A stretch of DNA of 64,000 nucleotides from Rhyzopertha dominica (Eukaryota; Arthropoda; Insecta; Coleoptera; Bostrichidae). Made by a program: the position numbers and the translations under genes. Below the pieces are notes generated by a model that did not search any database, was not told the DNA's origin, and saw only the letters and a program-made list of their open reading frames with translations. Location: positions 48,107,786-48,171,785 of the forward strand of contig QCXZ01000041.1 of assembly GCA_025024175.1 (NCBI GenBank). The letters run 5' to 3'. Below, piece after piece: positions 1-11,410 of the stretch (position 1 is the first letter of the stretch; each line of letters opens with the position of its first letter).

Positions 1-107
1 ACTTGTAAACTAAAAGAAAAAGGACATATGTTCATATAACATTTTTTACTTAGAATATCATCATTATTCAAGTTTGGCATACAGCTTATAGATCACCCTG
101 TATATTT
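1..107. other. Possible transposon end at window edge
   Basis: The motif CACCCTGTA at 94-102, followed by further TA steps, resembles the outer end of the Tc1/mariner inverted repeats seen elsewhere in the window (CCTGTA next to a TA target). The rest of the element would lie outside the window, and no coding sequence is visible here. This rests on a short motif only. Confidence 0.2.
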
Positions 108-2104
108 ACTAAACTCTTGGTCAAAATTTATAGGATTGGGTTGAAATAGGTGCTGTGATTATGAAAGCAAGTGCCGTTCAGTTCGCATAACTGTATCAGC
201 TTCCTGCATGCCGTGAAGAAAGAAATCGAACCATCAGTATTTCAAGGCATTTATTTGGATTGCGCAAGAGCAAGTGCAGGCGGCTGTGTACAATAAAAGC
301 GCCGATTGGTCGGGTTTGAGGCGATATAAAGGCAGCTTTTTTCATCCTTGCAATATTGAAACAAAGAAATCGCGCTAATTAGCGCAATTACTGTCTTCAT
401 TAGCGAAGATAAAAACAATTTATTGAGGGGGAAACATGCAGATTTATAACGGCTAGGTGAATTGCAATGGTCCTTGCCGACGTAAACGTTTATGAATAAA
501 GATTTACGAGTCCGGCGCGCGACCTAAATACCAAATATAAAAGAAAAATTATGTTCCCATGGTGGTTACGTGTCTTTATTTGGATAACGCACCATCTGAC
601 AGTAATTATAAGTTAGTTAAAACGCAATTATCCATTTTTGGGCACTAGTTATGTTATTCTGCGGACATTCGAAAGTGTCTGGCGTTCATTTTTCTTTCTA
701 TATGGGCAGCAAGAACCAGGCCGCCGCGAAATGTTTCGCCAACGTCGTTATCTGTGATTTAACTGCCCGGTGTTCGATAAAACTAGAGCCTAGTTAAAAA
801 TACAGCTCGCCGTTAAATGCATAGCCTTTAGTCTATAATGTAAAGAGAACCACAAGCAGGTAACTTGGGGAAACAAAAATATGACATGATAGAAAAGGAA
901 AACCAGATTAAATAACAAATTATTGTAATAAACACGTCAAGAACTTAAAAGCGATATTTGCGAATCAGAAAATGACGGTACAAAAAGTTGCAACTTGATA
1001 TAGTTTTGCATACGCAGTTTAGATCAATATTATACGCTGGGTACTGCTTTAAAGCAATCTTAAACATTGTATTATCACGCATAAAACAAGTGACAGTGTT
1101 TCAGGACCGGTCAATAAATTTTCGGGTTTTCGGGTGGTGTTTTACAAGATGCAGCTGTTCGGTTTTAATTCTAATTTTTTCAAATGTATTTATTTATAAT
1201 TTAATTTTTCAATGTATGCAAAAATTTGTTTAATAAATTCTGTACGAAAAGGAAAATATTTATGTTATCTTTAATTATGTAATTATGTATAATGGACATA
1301 CTGTCGCTGTCATTGTCAGATTGAACATCCGCGTCAGTTTAGGGTAAACGTTTCGCCTGCTTGTATAAAAGGCATCTTCATGAGAGGAATATAACCCTCC
1401 CCCCTCTTACCGAAGTACAAACCCTTCGCCTTTAATTGGAGGTAATACTATAAAAAGTTAACAATAATAATCGTTTAGATAAGGCTATTATTGTTTAAAT
1501 AATAAATGCGTAAAACTTTCTTTACACATACATCGATATTACTTTACTTTTATAATAATTGTTATGACTTAATAATACTTTTAGTTTATGATTCGGGTAC
1601 AGCTTACTACTACTCCCTTATATATATTGTCCAGTGCGCGCCAATGAATGAATCAGTATAATTAGTAGTCTCTAGTAGCAACTTTGTGTTATAATACATA
1701 ATCTAGTCTAAAACGGATTAAGACTTACTTAAAGAACTCTATGTCTGCGCGAGAAATACTTCTGAGCTTAACCACATCCTTAGGAAGGATTTCTGTCCTG
1801 AAGATGCCCCTTATAAGAGCGGGCGAAACGTTGACCCTCCTCGTATGTCTGAAACCCAGGCTGTGTATCTCAAAAGGATCAAGATTTCAAAGGTCATACT
1901 GTTTAAATTTAATCTGTAATAGGCAGATATTTATGTTAATAAATTCTTTAACTTTGTTATATGTATAATGCACATGGCATTTAAATTTAATGTATAAAAA
2001 GGAAAATGTCATACGATAAAATGATGTTTGTATTTTTACGTATGTGAGTTATCAGGGGGAAACAGTATTTATCTTTGATTTTATATCAAAGCTCCAAAGA
2101 AAAC
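108..2104. other. Stretch without recognisable gene
   Basis: AT-rich DNA with no open frame above about 80 codons and no protein motif. Slightly GC-richer patches occur near 190-330 and 490-530. I see no transposase, RT or RNA-gene signature on either strand. Moderately old repeats could be missed without a library search. Confidence 0.5.
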
Positions 2105-2111
2105 ACATTTT

Positions 2112-2326
2112 TTGCTTGTTCTGAAACCAGCATTGTGATCATTCCTTGATAGGCTACATAATTTTGACTTTGGAGCAGCGAATTTATTTGATTCAATGAT
2201 GCGGGTGAGCAAAGTAACTATAACTTTGCTCACCCGTATCATTGAATCAAATAAATTCTCTGCTCCAAAGTATAAATTATGTAACCTATCAAAGAAATAT
2301 CACAATGCTGGTTTCAGAACAAGCAA
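2112..2326. repeat. Long near-perfect palindrome (about 106-bp arms)
   Basis: Two arms of roughly 106 bases face each other across a loop of only a few bases near 2218-2221 (AAAGTAACTATAACTTT at the centre). Matching blocks include GCTTGTTCTGAAACCAGC on the left and its complement on the right, and TTTATTTGATTCAATGAT with its complement. Mismatches are few. It could be a foldback MITE or an inverted duplication. A 33-base block just right of it (2326-2358) recurs at about 2427-2459. Confidence 0.85.
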
Positions 2327-2459
2327 TGAGAAATTTCAGAATATTCAAGTTTCTCCTAAGGGGGTCAAAAAAACTGATAAAAAAACGGACGAGCAAAGTT
2401 ATAGTTCTGTTTTTGAAAAAGTTCAATGAGAAATTTCAGAATATCCACGTTTCTGCTAT
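2326..2459 (+). repeat. Short direct repeat pair beside the palindrome
   Basis: The block beginning AATGAGAAATTTCAGAATAT occurs at about 2325 and again at about 2427, with about one mismatch in ten over 33 bases. The intervening 68 bases are A-rich. The pair lies between the palindrome and the transposase relic, and may be a duplicated piece of that relic's 5' part. Confidence 0.6.
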
Positions 2460-2991
2460 ACATCTATTCAAACCAGGGGTAATGCGAAACGATTATATTG
2501 TTTGTGGATGGGATATCAAATATCAAGGGATCAAAAACTTTTTTTGGAGAATAATGTGTTCTGATGAGGCAACATTCCCTATTAACGGGACAGTTTGCCA
2601 TCCCACAACATGTAAGATATTGAAGCAATGTTAATCCATATTTCAGAATTTTAAAAAGTCGCCAGTATTTTGCAAAATTATATGTATGATGTACAGTTGG
2701 TTATCACGGGATAATAGGTCCACACTGTTGACACCAACGTTAATTGGCGCACATATTTAGATATGTTGATGGCTTAGGAGTGTTTTGTTCAGCAGGACGG
2801 TTGTCCTACACGTTATTCTCGCATTGCTAATAAATTGTTAAACCGTAAATTTGGAGATCACTGGATTTGATGAAATGGTCCGGTATTGTGCCCTACCGAT
2901 TTATTAAAAATTACTTTGAATTCCTTGATCTTAAATTAATCAAAGAAAATTTATTCCCTCGCGGACATAGTGAATAGGTAAGGTCTTGTGA

Positions 2992-3166
2992 TAAGCAAGA
3001 ATTTAGATGACAATGCCATCTGTCAGCATTACACTGACATAATGACAAAGCCACCTAGCTGCCTTAACGGGTACTACTTCCTAAAGGAAGTGACCTGTAA
3101 CCTGACATTATGTCATTATGTCAGTGTAATGCTGACAGATGGCACTGCCATCTAAATTCTTACTTA
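2992..3166. mobile_element. MITE N: 175-bp palindromic element
   Basis: About 53-bp inverted ends: TAAGCAAGAATTTAGATG at the left, ATCTAAATTCTTACTTA at the right, enclosing CCATCTGTCAGCATTACACT and its complement. It has no coding capacity. Partial copies occur at 9014-9061 and 39907-39978, so this is a dispersed family. It interrupts the transposase relic at 2482-3487. Superfamily unknown. Confidence 0.75.
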
Positions 3167-3204
3167 CATCATACCATTGCTTTGGTATATAGGCAAAACT
3201 AGTT

Positions 3205-3287
3205 CTATGTCGTGCTGTCTGCACTAGACCTAAACTGCACTAATAGATCTATCTGCAGTTGGTTTAAGTGCAGACAGCACAGCATAG
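3205..3287. repeat. Palindrome O: 83-bp hairpin repeat
   Basis: The left arm CTATGTCGTGCTGTCTGCAC and the right arm GTGCAGACAGCACAGCATAG pair with one mismatch; the centre contains TAGATCTATCTGCAGTTGG. A half copy with the same right flank (GACATGCATTTTAA) lies at 50477-50528. Probably a MITE or foldback element. Confidence 0.65.
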
Positions 3288-3489
3288 ACATCTCGATAGA
3301 CATGCATTTTAAGGTCTTGTTATGTTCCCTATTCGATCTCCTGATCTCAACCCTCTTGACTACATTGCTGGGAATTACTCCAAGTCGTTAGTTTACAATA
3401 GCTCAAATCATAATGAATGATGAAATAACTCGAGGTTCGAGGGACATCCTCTAGAACTTTGTCGTCCTACCTTTGGCACACCCTGTATA

Positions 3490-5451
3490 TTATCGAACTC
3501 AGCATAAAACGCTACTTGCACTATTGCCTCGATTACTGCCCACTTTCCCACCTTCCTCAAACAATGCAAATGACTTTAAATAATGAAGACCTTAATTCCG
3601 CGTGTACGCGCTGAAGTTAACTGCAAAGTGCAGCGCCGCTCGGTAACGATCCGGCGGACGTATTTGGTCAATAATCTAGCCGTTAACGTCGGCGGTTTTT
3701 TTAATTAACGGCCAGGAGTACGACCCCGTTTACCGTTCGGTCATGTAATAATTTGCTTACGACCGTGTTAAAGTTCAAAACGTGATGCTTCCAGCGTATG
3801 AAGCAGGAAGAGCGAGGCATGCCGTCGTCAAAAAGTGAACGGGCGATCACAATGGCGGTTGGTGGGGGGGGGGGATTTTTCTCGTTTTCTCGGATCGTTC
3901 TCGCCCGTTTGCACCCCTCGGACGTTTTCCTGATTAAGTGTGCCTGCCCTACGACGAATCTCAAGTTCGAGTAGGCCAACGATACACCGATCTTCAAGGA
4001 CGCCCGCATAATGAAAAGATTCGCTGTCAGTCAGTCTGAGAAGGGAGAGACTAATCTTCATCTACCTTGCATCCACGGGCCTCACCTTGAAACGTTCCCC
4101 CCTCGGGATGAGTGTTGTACGTATAATCGGCGCGATATTGTTCAAGAAAAACTTTGTATGGAACAGAGTGGTAAATGCTTTTGAACAATTGAGTTCACAT
4201 TCTAAAAAGTCTAAACTACAACAATTATTTCACAATTTTAACTGATCTATGTGTCTAACCTAATATCATTCTGACGGAGCTAAGTGCCGAAAATGAATTC
4301 ATCCCTAACAACAATAATTAGAAAGCAAGGATGTAGACTGTAGAAAATGCCACTAACGTACTATACTAAGAATTACCGGTATCTCTTAGATTTGAAAGAA
4401 AAATAGAACTGTAAGTTGTTGAAAAATCTTTATATAGAGCCATCAATTTCGCGACTGTAGGTTGATCTGCAATCTTCACTACTATCGTGCTCATTATCGC
4501 CGTCAGTGATCGCCGTGCATATTGTAGCTTGGCAGCAGTTATAAAAAGGCGGCACAAAGAATTCAAAAATCAACGCCGCCCGCATTGCATGAATCATTTA
4601 TAGAAACCCTGTACTTCTGCAGCTTGATCGGTATTAAATCCACACTCAGAATATTCCAATCATATCTAATCGTTCTATATTTTCAAATCTGACGTTGGCC
4701 GTTGTTGCAGTAGTTATTTGTTAACACACTTTAGTGAATTACTAAATAAATAATGTAAGAATTCTATTCTCAAACTTTAGATTTGACAGCTGTATTCGTG
4801 ATCAGTTTATAATTTTTACTTCACGGCCGCCTATACTTTTTTACTCCAAAGTTACAATCGGCAAATTGAGCTGTCTACTCAATTTGCAAAACCCTTACTT
4901 TACATTTTTTTTGTTAATTTCAGCATTAAGGTCGAGATTGCAAATTAATTATAGCATTGCTAGTACCTATTAAACAACTTTTGCAATTTTTTTAAACAAA
5001 TATTATAAAAACAGACAATTTATTGAAAAATTGCATTTTTTATTTGAAGCAAGAGTTGCAAGTTTAAGCATGCGAAAAATAATATAATCGATAATGTTTA
5101 CGACATTTTTTTCAAGAAAATTTTTTCTAACGTGTGCATGGTTGCAGTTTTATAGCAAATGTAAAATACTACTTCTTTAAACTTCACAAGTGTGCAAAAT
5201 TTGTTTAATTTTAGTTGCACTAATATTGCCATAATGAATTAAATGTCAGTTTACAATAGGTTTTACCAAGTCTGAAAACTTTTGCTGCAAGTATAATATC
5301 TAATATCTTTCTTATATCGTATCTAAATCTGCTGACTTAATAACCACAGTTGCTATTTTAATTTTTGACTTGGAGGACATTATTTAACCATCTCATCCAA
5401 ATTTTTGTCGAAGCTACTTAATTAAAGTGTTCAAAAATTAGGTTGTTGCTA
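3490..5451. other. Stretch without recognisable gene; GC-rich island
   Basis: Positions 3600-4140 are clearly GC-richer than the surroundings, with a G10 run near 3865-3875. The remainder to 5451 is AT-rich. Minus-strand ORFs of 77-102 codons in the island show no family motif, and I treat them as composition effects. The island could be single-copy or regulatory sequence. Confidence 0.5.
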
Positions 5452-6821
5452 TACAGGATGTTTCACGAATGATAATGACTCCAACGAAATTAAAAATGCA
5501 ACCCAAAATACATTCTCATAGCCAATGTGGTTATTTTACATAATGGTATTATTTTAAAAATAAATTGGGAATCCATGACGGCTATGCGCTATGGTTCCTG
5601 TCGCTGTATTTATTAAAAGTCAAAATGTATTCAAATGATGAAAAAACAGATATGATTTTGATTTATGGTGAATGCAAGAAAAATGCTTCCGCTGCTGCCT
5701 GTTTATTCAGACAACGTTTTTCAAATAGAAGAGCTCCTGCCGATACAATTTTCAAAAGACTTGAATTAACTTTAAGGACAAACTGGCCACCACTGAAAAA
5801 GTCAAGAGAAAGAACAGCAACAGACCCTGACAATGAAATTAGAGTATTGGAAATAATTGACGAATATCCTCATACTGGTCAAAGGGTAGTGTCTCAAGAG
5901 CAACCGGTATTAGTATTCAACCGTATCACTTGCATATTATCCTAAAAGACTGGCTTTTTGTAACTTTTTTCGGGAACACCAAAATTTGAATGTGATATTT
6001 TATGACAACATTTGCTTCTCAGATGAAGCAAGATTTTCTAATAATGGTAGAGTTAACAAACATAACATGCATTATTATACGCAAGAAAATCCACGTTGGA
6101 TTCAAACTATCTACTCGACGAATGTCTGGTGCGGAATATTGGGGAATCAAATTGTTGGGCCTTATTTTTTCGCGATAGTTTAAACGGCAATACCTATCTA
6201 AACTTTTTAAGAAACAATTTACCGGTACTTCTCCAAAATGTAAACTTACAATTAAGACAAGATCTGTGGGGCACCTGCGCATACACCTTATCATAGAGTA
6301 GTGCGAAATCATCTTGATTTGGTTTTGCCCAACCGATGGATAGGGAGAGGTTCAATTAATCCTTAGCCACCAAGAAGCCCGGATCTTACTTCTTAGGATT
6401 TTTTTCTGTGGGGAATGGTAAAAGAGCAAGTATACCAAACACCAATTGAAAGTGTAGAACATTTAGAAAATAAAATATGTGATGCATGTTGATCCATCAC
6501 TCCAGAAATGTTAATGCATGTTAAAAGATCGTTTTGGGCACGAATTCAAGCTTGTAAAAACAGCATAGGGCGACATTTTGAGCATTTATTACATTAAAGT
6601 TATTGAATAAAGATTTTTCAGAAATAAAATTTGTTTTACAATACCGAATTTACTTAAAGCAAATGATGGAAGTTTATGTCAAAATTTACGAATTTATACA
6701 GCTCTCTATGTCTTATATTTTTTTAAGACGATGAACAATTATCAATGTTGCCTCTGCAAATGTATTTAGGGTTGCATTTTTAATTTCGTCAGGGTCATTA
6801 TCATTCGTGAAACATCCTGTA
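5452..6821 (+). mobile_element. Family 1 copy A (Tc1/mariner superfamily, about 1.37 kb)
   Basis: Bounded by TA dinucleotides and inverted ends. The left end starts TACAGGATGTTTCACGAATG and the right end is its complement, with the similarity extending about 62 bases inward on each side (past GCAACCCAAAATACAT). Other copies lie at 8654, 13191, 22886, 46567 (reverse) and 56888. Both terminal repeats are intact. The internal gene is broken, so only mobilisation in trans is conceivable. Confidence 0.9.
5625..6597 (+). pseudogene. Family 1 transposase, broken (copy A)
   Basis: The product would be a DNA transposase cutting at TA targets in the nucleus. The start MYSNDEK is followed by an N-terminal helix-turn-helix region of the kind I associate with Pfam DUF4817 (GECKKNASAA, then FKRLELTLRTNWPP). 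Next come CFSDEARFSNNGRVNKHN (first catalytic Asp), GNQIVGPYFF, a damaged second-Asp segment (DLWGTCAYTL, the QQDG lost) and FLRNNLPVLLQNV. Compared with copy C, about 90 bases are missing after SQEQPVLV, and small indels put the later blocks in different frames. The C-terminal part (SVEHLENKI...) keeps family similarity but has further stops. Better-preserved copies place the second and third Asp 41 residues apart (DD41D). Not functional. Confidence 0.85.
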
Positions 6822-8653
6822 TAGGTATACTTATTTCTGCATGAACAAGAATAATTGACATCTAGGTAGCCTTATACATACATAATACGTTTCCGGTTGG
6901 GATTTATTTCTCCTATCATATATGCAAAATAAATTAATATCAGTTAGTTTATCAGAACAACATTACACATATCAACAAAAACAGATGACTAGAAAACCCA
7001 CCCATTAAATGTATTAGGCTACTTGTGAAACACTTATCACAACATTTTTTTACGGAAATTCTATCCAAGTACCCATTTGTTTCGAAATACTCTGACAATA
7101 ATTACCAGTAATATGATTAAGCGCTTCTGGTAGTAAACACGGCAATACTTTATAATCAGGCATTTATAGTTGTTATTTATTTCATACATAAACTTATTAG
7201 GCACATGAGAAATATAACTCAGATCGTTAATTACCGCTCATGTTGCTCTTTGCTCTTCAAGAAGTTTAATGATATTAAACCGTTCTGAGCAGGTCGCAAT
7301 ACGCTTTTGACGCGATGATAAAATCAGTGACCAAAATATGGTAAAATAAAATGCCTTCTTATTGTCTGGCAACCTTGCCTTTTGCGGTTACATAAATTCC
7401 TGGCAAAGTGTGCCGTGGTATAGCCGGCGCAATCCTTTTCGGAATACTTTCCCGCGCAGCGGCCGTTTTATGTCCTTTTTTAAAATTCATGTCTTATAAA
7501 TACGGATAAAGGAGGTCGTTATTAGGTTGCATACACGTCTAATAATGGACATTAATTGAAAATGTTCGATTGTCCGGCGGCGTTATGGTTGCACATGGTT
7601 GTTGCGATTTTGCAAGGGGGGATTACGGAGAACCATAAACAGCGCGATTAGAAAATGTGGACTACAATTGGTTTGCTGCCATAAGCGTACTATATTAGTT
7701 TTGTAGATTAGCTATTGTCGACAACATTCCAATACTTGAAGATTTTTGATCATTTTTTTATGTAAATGAAGGGGAAATCCTGGAAAAGCCCAGCAAATCC
7801 TTTATCTCTTTATTATAATAATTACTACAGCAAATAGTTTTCTTGCATCTATATTTTTAGAAATTACACTTGTAGCATTTTAGCGTTTTTCTACTATCAT
7901 AAATGTACCTATGTGACGCAAGTCCCTTATAATTAGACAATGGTTTTTTAGTTGATTATCTCAAGAAAATTCCAATTAATACAAAAAATAACCGACAAAA
8001 AATTGATGAATTTAATGGTCAATATTAATGTTTGTCATTTTCGCTATTGCCATGGAAACGAAAGCCACATGTACCTATTCTATTTATAGAAACACCTTTT
8101 AACTGTGTTAAACAAGCATTGGAGCATCCTCCAATGTTGTATAAAACATTGAAAATTTAAGAACAAATATTAAATCGGCCACCAATTTTGTAGCTTGTAA
8201 TGTAGAATGTAACTTATTTAATTAATTAACTCATCTGTAGGTGTTAAACCTATAATATATATGAAAATATTATATCGTGGCTCCAATCTTATTCAAAAAA
8301 TCAAAACTTTGATAACATACCAAATACCTATAACACTACTTGACAAAATGCTACTCGCGTCTTTGAACCTCATGTTGAATTGATCAGTTGTTCGTGTCAA
8401 TTATTATACGACTGTTACGTTGTGTTTTTACGATTTTTTGTTATTACCTTCTCGAATGAGCAAACGGTGCGAATTATTTGTGCCTATAGGTGCACTTTTA
8501 GTGCCCTTGCAAGTTCTAGTAGCAATATTATGAAATAAAACTAAAATTTAATATTTTTGGACCCCAGATAACAATAAAATACGGCATACTTTTATCTTGT
8601 AGGCAAGAACTAAAAACTCCTCTGAACACCAAAGAAATCTCGAATCAAAGTAA
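6822..8653. other. Stretch without recognisable gene
   Basis: Mostly AT-rich and non-coding, with a GC-richer patch near 7360-7640. No ORF of 60 codons or more and no repeat shared with the rest of the window was noticed. Confidence 0.5.
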
Positions 8654-8866
8654 TACAGGATGTTTCTCGAATGATAATGACCCTGACGAAATTAAGAATG
8701 CAACCCAAAATACATTCTCATAGCCAGTGTTGTTACTTTACATAATGGTATTATTTTAAAAATAAATTGGGAATCCATGACGGCTATGCGCTATGGTTCC
8801 TGTCACTGTATTTATTGAAACTCAAAATGTATTCAAATGATGAAAAAACAGATATGTTTTTGATTT

Positions 8867-9012
8867 AAGATAATATTTTGTCGGATAGAGCGCTGTTTCT
8901 TGAAAATACTGACAAAAAGTTAATAGTTTGACGTTTCGATTACACCTGTAATCTTTGTCAAAGACGAAGAACCTCAAAATTTGCCTGACACAAGTTCAAA
9001 CAAAATTTCGAA
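8867..9012 (-). repeat. Penelope-like element terminus inside copy B
   Basis: The block AAGATAATATTTTGTCGGAT through CAAGTTCAAACAAAATTTCG matches the left terminal repeat of element J (28963-29107) nearly base for base, including ACTGACAAAAAGTTAATAG and the ATTACACCTGTAATC palindrome. Relative to J's coding strand it is the reverse complement of the element's 3' end. No reverse-transcriptase sequence is attached. Confidence 0.85.
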
Positions 9013-9013
9013 A

Positions 9014-9061
9014 TCATGTCAGTGTAATGCTGACAGATAGCATTGCCATCCTAAATTCTTA
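9014..9061. repeat. Half copy of MITE N
   Basis: TCATGTCAGTGTAATGCTGA followed by CAGATAGCATTGCCATC and CTAAATTCTTA matches the right half of the MITE at 2992-3166. It abuts the Penelope terminus on one side and Family 1 sequence on the other. Confidence 0.75.
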
Positions 9062-9581
9062 ATGGATATCATCTTGATTTGGTTTTGCCTAACCGATTCG
9101 ATAGGAAGAGATTCAATTAATCCTTGGCCATCGAGAAGCCCGGACCTTACTCCTTTTGATTTTTTTCTGTGGGGAATGGTAAAAGAGGAAGTATACCAAA
9201 AACCAATTGAAAGTGTAGAACATTTAGAAAATAAAATACGTGATGCATGTAGATCCATCACTCCAGAAATGTTAATGCATGTTAAGAGATCGTTTTGGGC
9301 ACGAATTCAAGCTTGTGAAAACAGCATAGGGCGACATTTTGAGCATTTATTACATTAATGTTATTGAATAAACATTTTTCAAAAATAAAATTTGTTTTAC
9401 AATACCGAATTTCTTTAAAGCAAATGATTGAAGTTTATGTCAAAATTTACGAATTTATACAGCTCTCTACGTTTTATATTTTTAAAGACGATGAACAATT
9501 ATCAATGTTACCTCTGCAAATATATTTTGGGTTGCACTTTTAATTTCGTCAGGGTCATTATCATTCGTGAAACATCCTGTA

Positions 9582-10779
9582 TATCGTCGTGAAAAATTTA
9601 AGACTATATTTGACCTGTCGCCCAGATTAAAAGTCAACACCGCTGTCGCGAAATTAAATGCAGAATCGAACGGGCGCTGACAAACATCCGAACATCGCGC
9701 GTGGGCGACAAAAGAGCCAAATTGACGTACGAGTCGCGATTATACTCGTGCCGGGAATGTCGAGAAAGTGGTGCATCCGAGACGTTTTCCTAAACAATCG
9801 CAGTATACCGACCGTGTTGAGCTATGTCGCGATAACTCAACAACGGTGTCGTTATTCGAAAAGCAGGAATTACCTCATTGAGAAATCGGGGTGGCAGCCT
9901 TTCACGACCTCGTTCCCTCCTATGGAGCCTGAAAAAAAAAAGAAACAACAGTTCAGTCGCCGGTGCACTTACGAATAGTGTCCATCTGTTGGTGCAATTG
10001 TGCGCTGCGATAAATCTGGACTGTCGTCCGGACAAATTAAATATAATGTTCGCATCTAAGGCGGTTCACGATATTGACATTTCGGGAAGTTTTACGCTGG
10101 ACTGACGGCAGAACGATTTAGATCTTGTAACAGATATTTTTCTGTCGGATATTTATTTGAAACTTGATCTTGTTATAGAGAATGCGCGCAAACCATTAAA
10201 GAGCGCAATATGCGTGGAGATTTCAATGCTGGGTAAGGCGTTAAACGCGTTCCACAGAGTTGTTCATAAATCATCAATGACTTACAAATTTTCGCGAATC
10301 TTTACCTTCAAGGCAGGTACATTACAGACGCAGTGCGAAAGAAACGCTTAGTTGCCACAGACTTATTTGTTTGAAGTCTTAAGTTACGTAATGCCAAGAG
10401 ATTTCAACGCTCGATCAAGAGACAAATCCGCCTATTTACCCAAAATATTTGCTCTAATTAGAAGAAGGGGTTAGCAACTAGCTAAATTTTTAATAAGCAA
10501 CGCTTTCATCACATTATGACAAATTCGAATAAATAAACACAATGTGAATCGATTCTTTAAAATATCGGATGTTCTGAATGGATTAGATTTTGTATATTGC
10601 TTAAGTACACTAAAAATACTAATCTTTACCTTTTAATATGAAACTGATTTATATATGGAGCATACAAAAACAAATGGAACAGTTTATCTATCTAAGTAAC
10701 GAAACATATTTCTGTACTCGACAGTTATAGTTATAAGCTTTCTCCTTGCAGTATTCCAGTCATTACCTCATAACTTTTG
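9582..10779. other. Stretch without recognisable gene; GC-richer island
   Basis: Positions 9600-10100 are GC-richer, with overlapping open frames on both strands (up to 106 codons) that show no family motif. The rest is AT-rich. Could be single-copy or regulatory DNA. Confidence 0.45.
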
Positions 10780-11410
10780 GAACTATGTATGTCCAAGAAC
10801 GATCCTTCACAATATCCTGTTGTAATTCATTACGACTCCAAAGAAGCTAACACCTATACATATAGTAGTCAGTGCAATTTTAAGTTATGCCGTTCAGGTA
10901 AAGTTCTGATTCTATCAAGTTCCTCATTAATAAGTATAGATGAAACTAAGCAGTCCTCAAGTCTGAAATGATGATAAATCTGGGTGTCATCAGCATATGC
11001 TTGAAACTTACACCTACTCGTAGAATAGACCCCTGAGGAACTCCAGTTAATATTTTCGAAGTATTGGAATAACGGTTACTGGAAAATATTTTTGACATCT
11101 TTTGCTCAGATAAGATGACACCAAAGAAACTGACGATGAAGTAAATCCACAGTACCTTAACTTAGCACACATCATTCCGTGATTAATAGTGTCGAAAGCC
11201 TAAGAATAATCTAACAATACCAAAATCGACGCTAGACCCTCATCAGTTGCTCTAATAATGTCATCAACAACACAATTTAAAGCTGTAGCTGTAGAGAAGC
11301 CCTTTCTAAAGCCACACTGATTATTTCTATAGATATTCATTAATAGGTCAACACTTTTTACTTTATCTACACAGTCAAGGAGTTTTAGAAACTCTGATGT
11401 CTGATAAGGC
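10780..11410 (-). pseudogene. LINE reverse transcriptase relic (YADDTQIY type)
   Basis: On the minus strand, several frames spell a non-LTR RT. The blocks are GFRKGFSTATALNCVVDDII (about 11300), then ASILVLLDY(stop)AFDTINHG (motif A with the Asp of LDY), TGVPQGSIL (motif B) and QAYADDTQIYHHFRLEDC (motif C with both catalytic Asp). These are followed by INEELDRIRTLPERHNLKL. The YADDTQIY form is common in the CR1/Jockey/L2 group. There are at least two frameshifts and several stops; both ends are truncated and no tail is visible. It is a different lineage from the YADDLKIF elements at 53 kb. Confidence 0.8.

Larger units (their letters stand above)
2482..3487 (+). pseudogene. Tc1/mariner-type transposase relic, interrupted by two MITEs
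   Basis: Three frames together spell a decayed IS630/Tc1/mariner transposase. The first catalytic segment reads CSDEATFPINGTV (about 2558-2596). The second reads FVQQDGCPTRYSRIANK (about 2790-2840) followed by FGDHWI and NGPVLCP. A possible third segment, RSPDLNPLDYI, lies at 3335-3370. Between the second and third parts sit MITE N (2992-3166) and palindrome O (3205-3287). The right end CACCCTGTATA near 3479-3488 looks like a terminal repeat next to a TA target. The protein resembles Family 1 and element I, with QQDG and PLDY/PLDF blocks, but is much older. It cannot be functional. The join across the two MITEs is inference; 3335-3370 may be a separate fragment. Confidence 0.6.
8827..9358 (+). 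pseudogene. Family 1 transposase remnant: N-terminal tip plus C-terminal third
   Basis: The N-terminal tip MYSNDEKTDMFLI is followed by a stop at the chimeric junction. The C-terminal segment from 9062 is open and well kept: HLDLVLPN-like residues (ILIWFCLTDS in a shifted frame), then INPWPSRSPDLTPFDFFLWG (third catalytic Asp), EVYQKPIESVEHLENKIRD, ITPEMLMHVKRSFWARIQA and the terminal HFEHLLH. The first two catalytic Asp regions are absent, so this copy is non-autonomous. Confidence 0.85.
8654..9581 (+). mobile_element. Family 1 copy B: chimeric deletion derivative with intact ends
   Basis: Both TA-flanked inverted ends are complete (TACAGGATGTTTCTCGAATG at left, AACATCCTGTA at right), but the element is only 928 bp. 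After the first dozen codons of the transposase (to about 8866) the body is replaced by about 147 bp of Penelope terminus (8867-9012) and half of MITE N (9014-9061). Family 1 sequence resumes at about 9062 (ATCATCTTGATTTGGTTTTG) and runs to the right end. Confidence 0.9.

Noticed and set aside
2970..2985. GAATAG|GTAAGG as another recursive splice site
   Set aside because: No pyrimidine tract precedes the AG, and the site lies in transposase debris.
3701..4061. Overlapping minus-strand ORFs (102 and 77 codons) in a GC-rich island
   Set aside because: They overlap in different frames and include a homopolymer-encoded Pro run from a G10 tract; open length is explained by GC content.
9658..10105. 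ORFs of 106, 81 and 75 codons around 9.7-10.1 kb
   Set aside because: Three mutually overlapping frames on both strands with no family motif; likely a GC-content effect.
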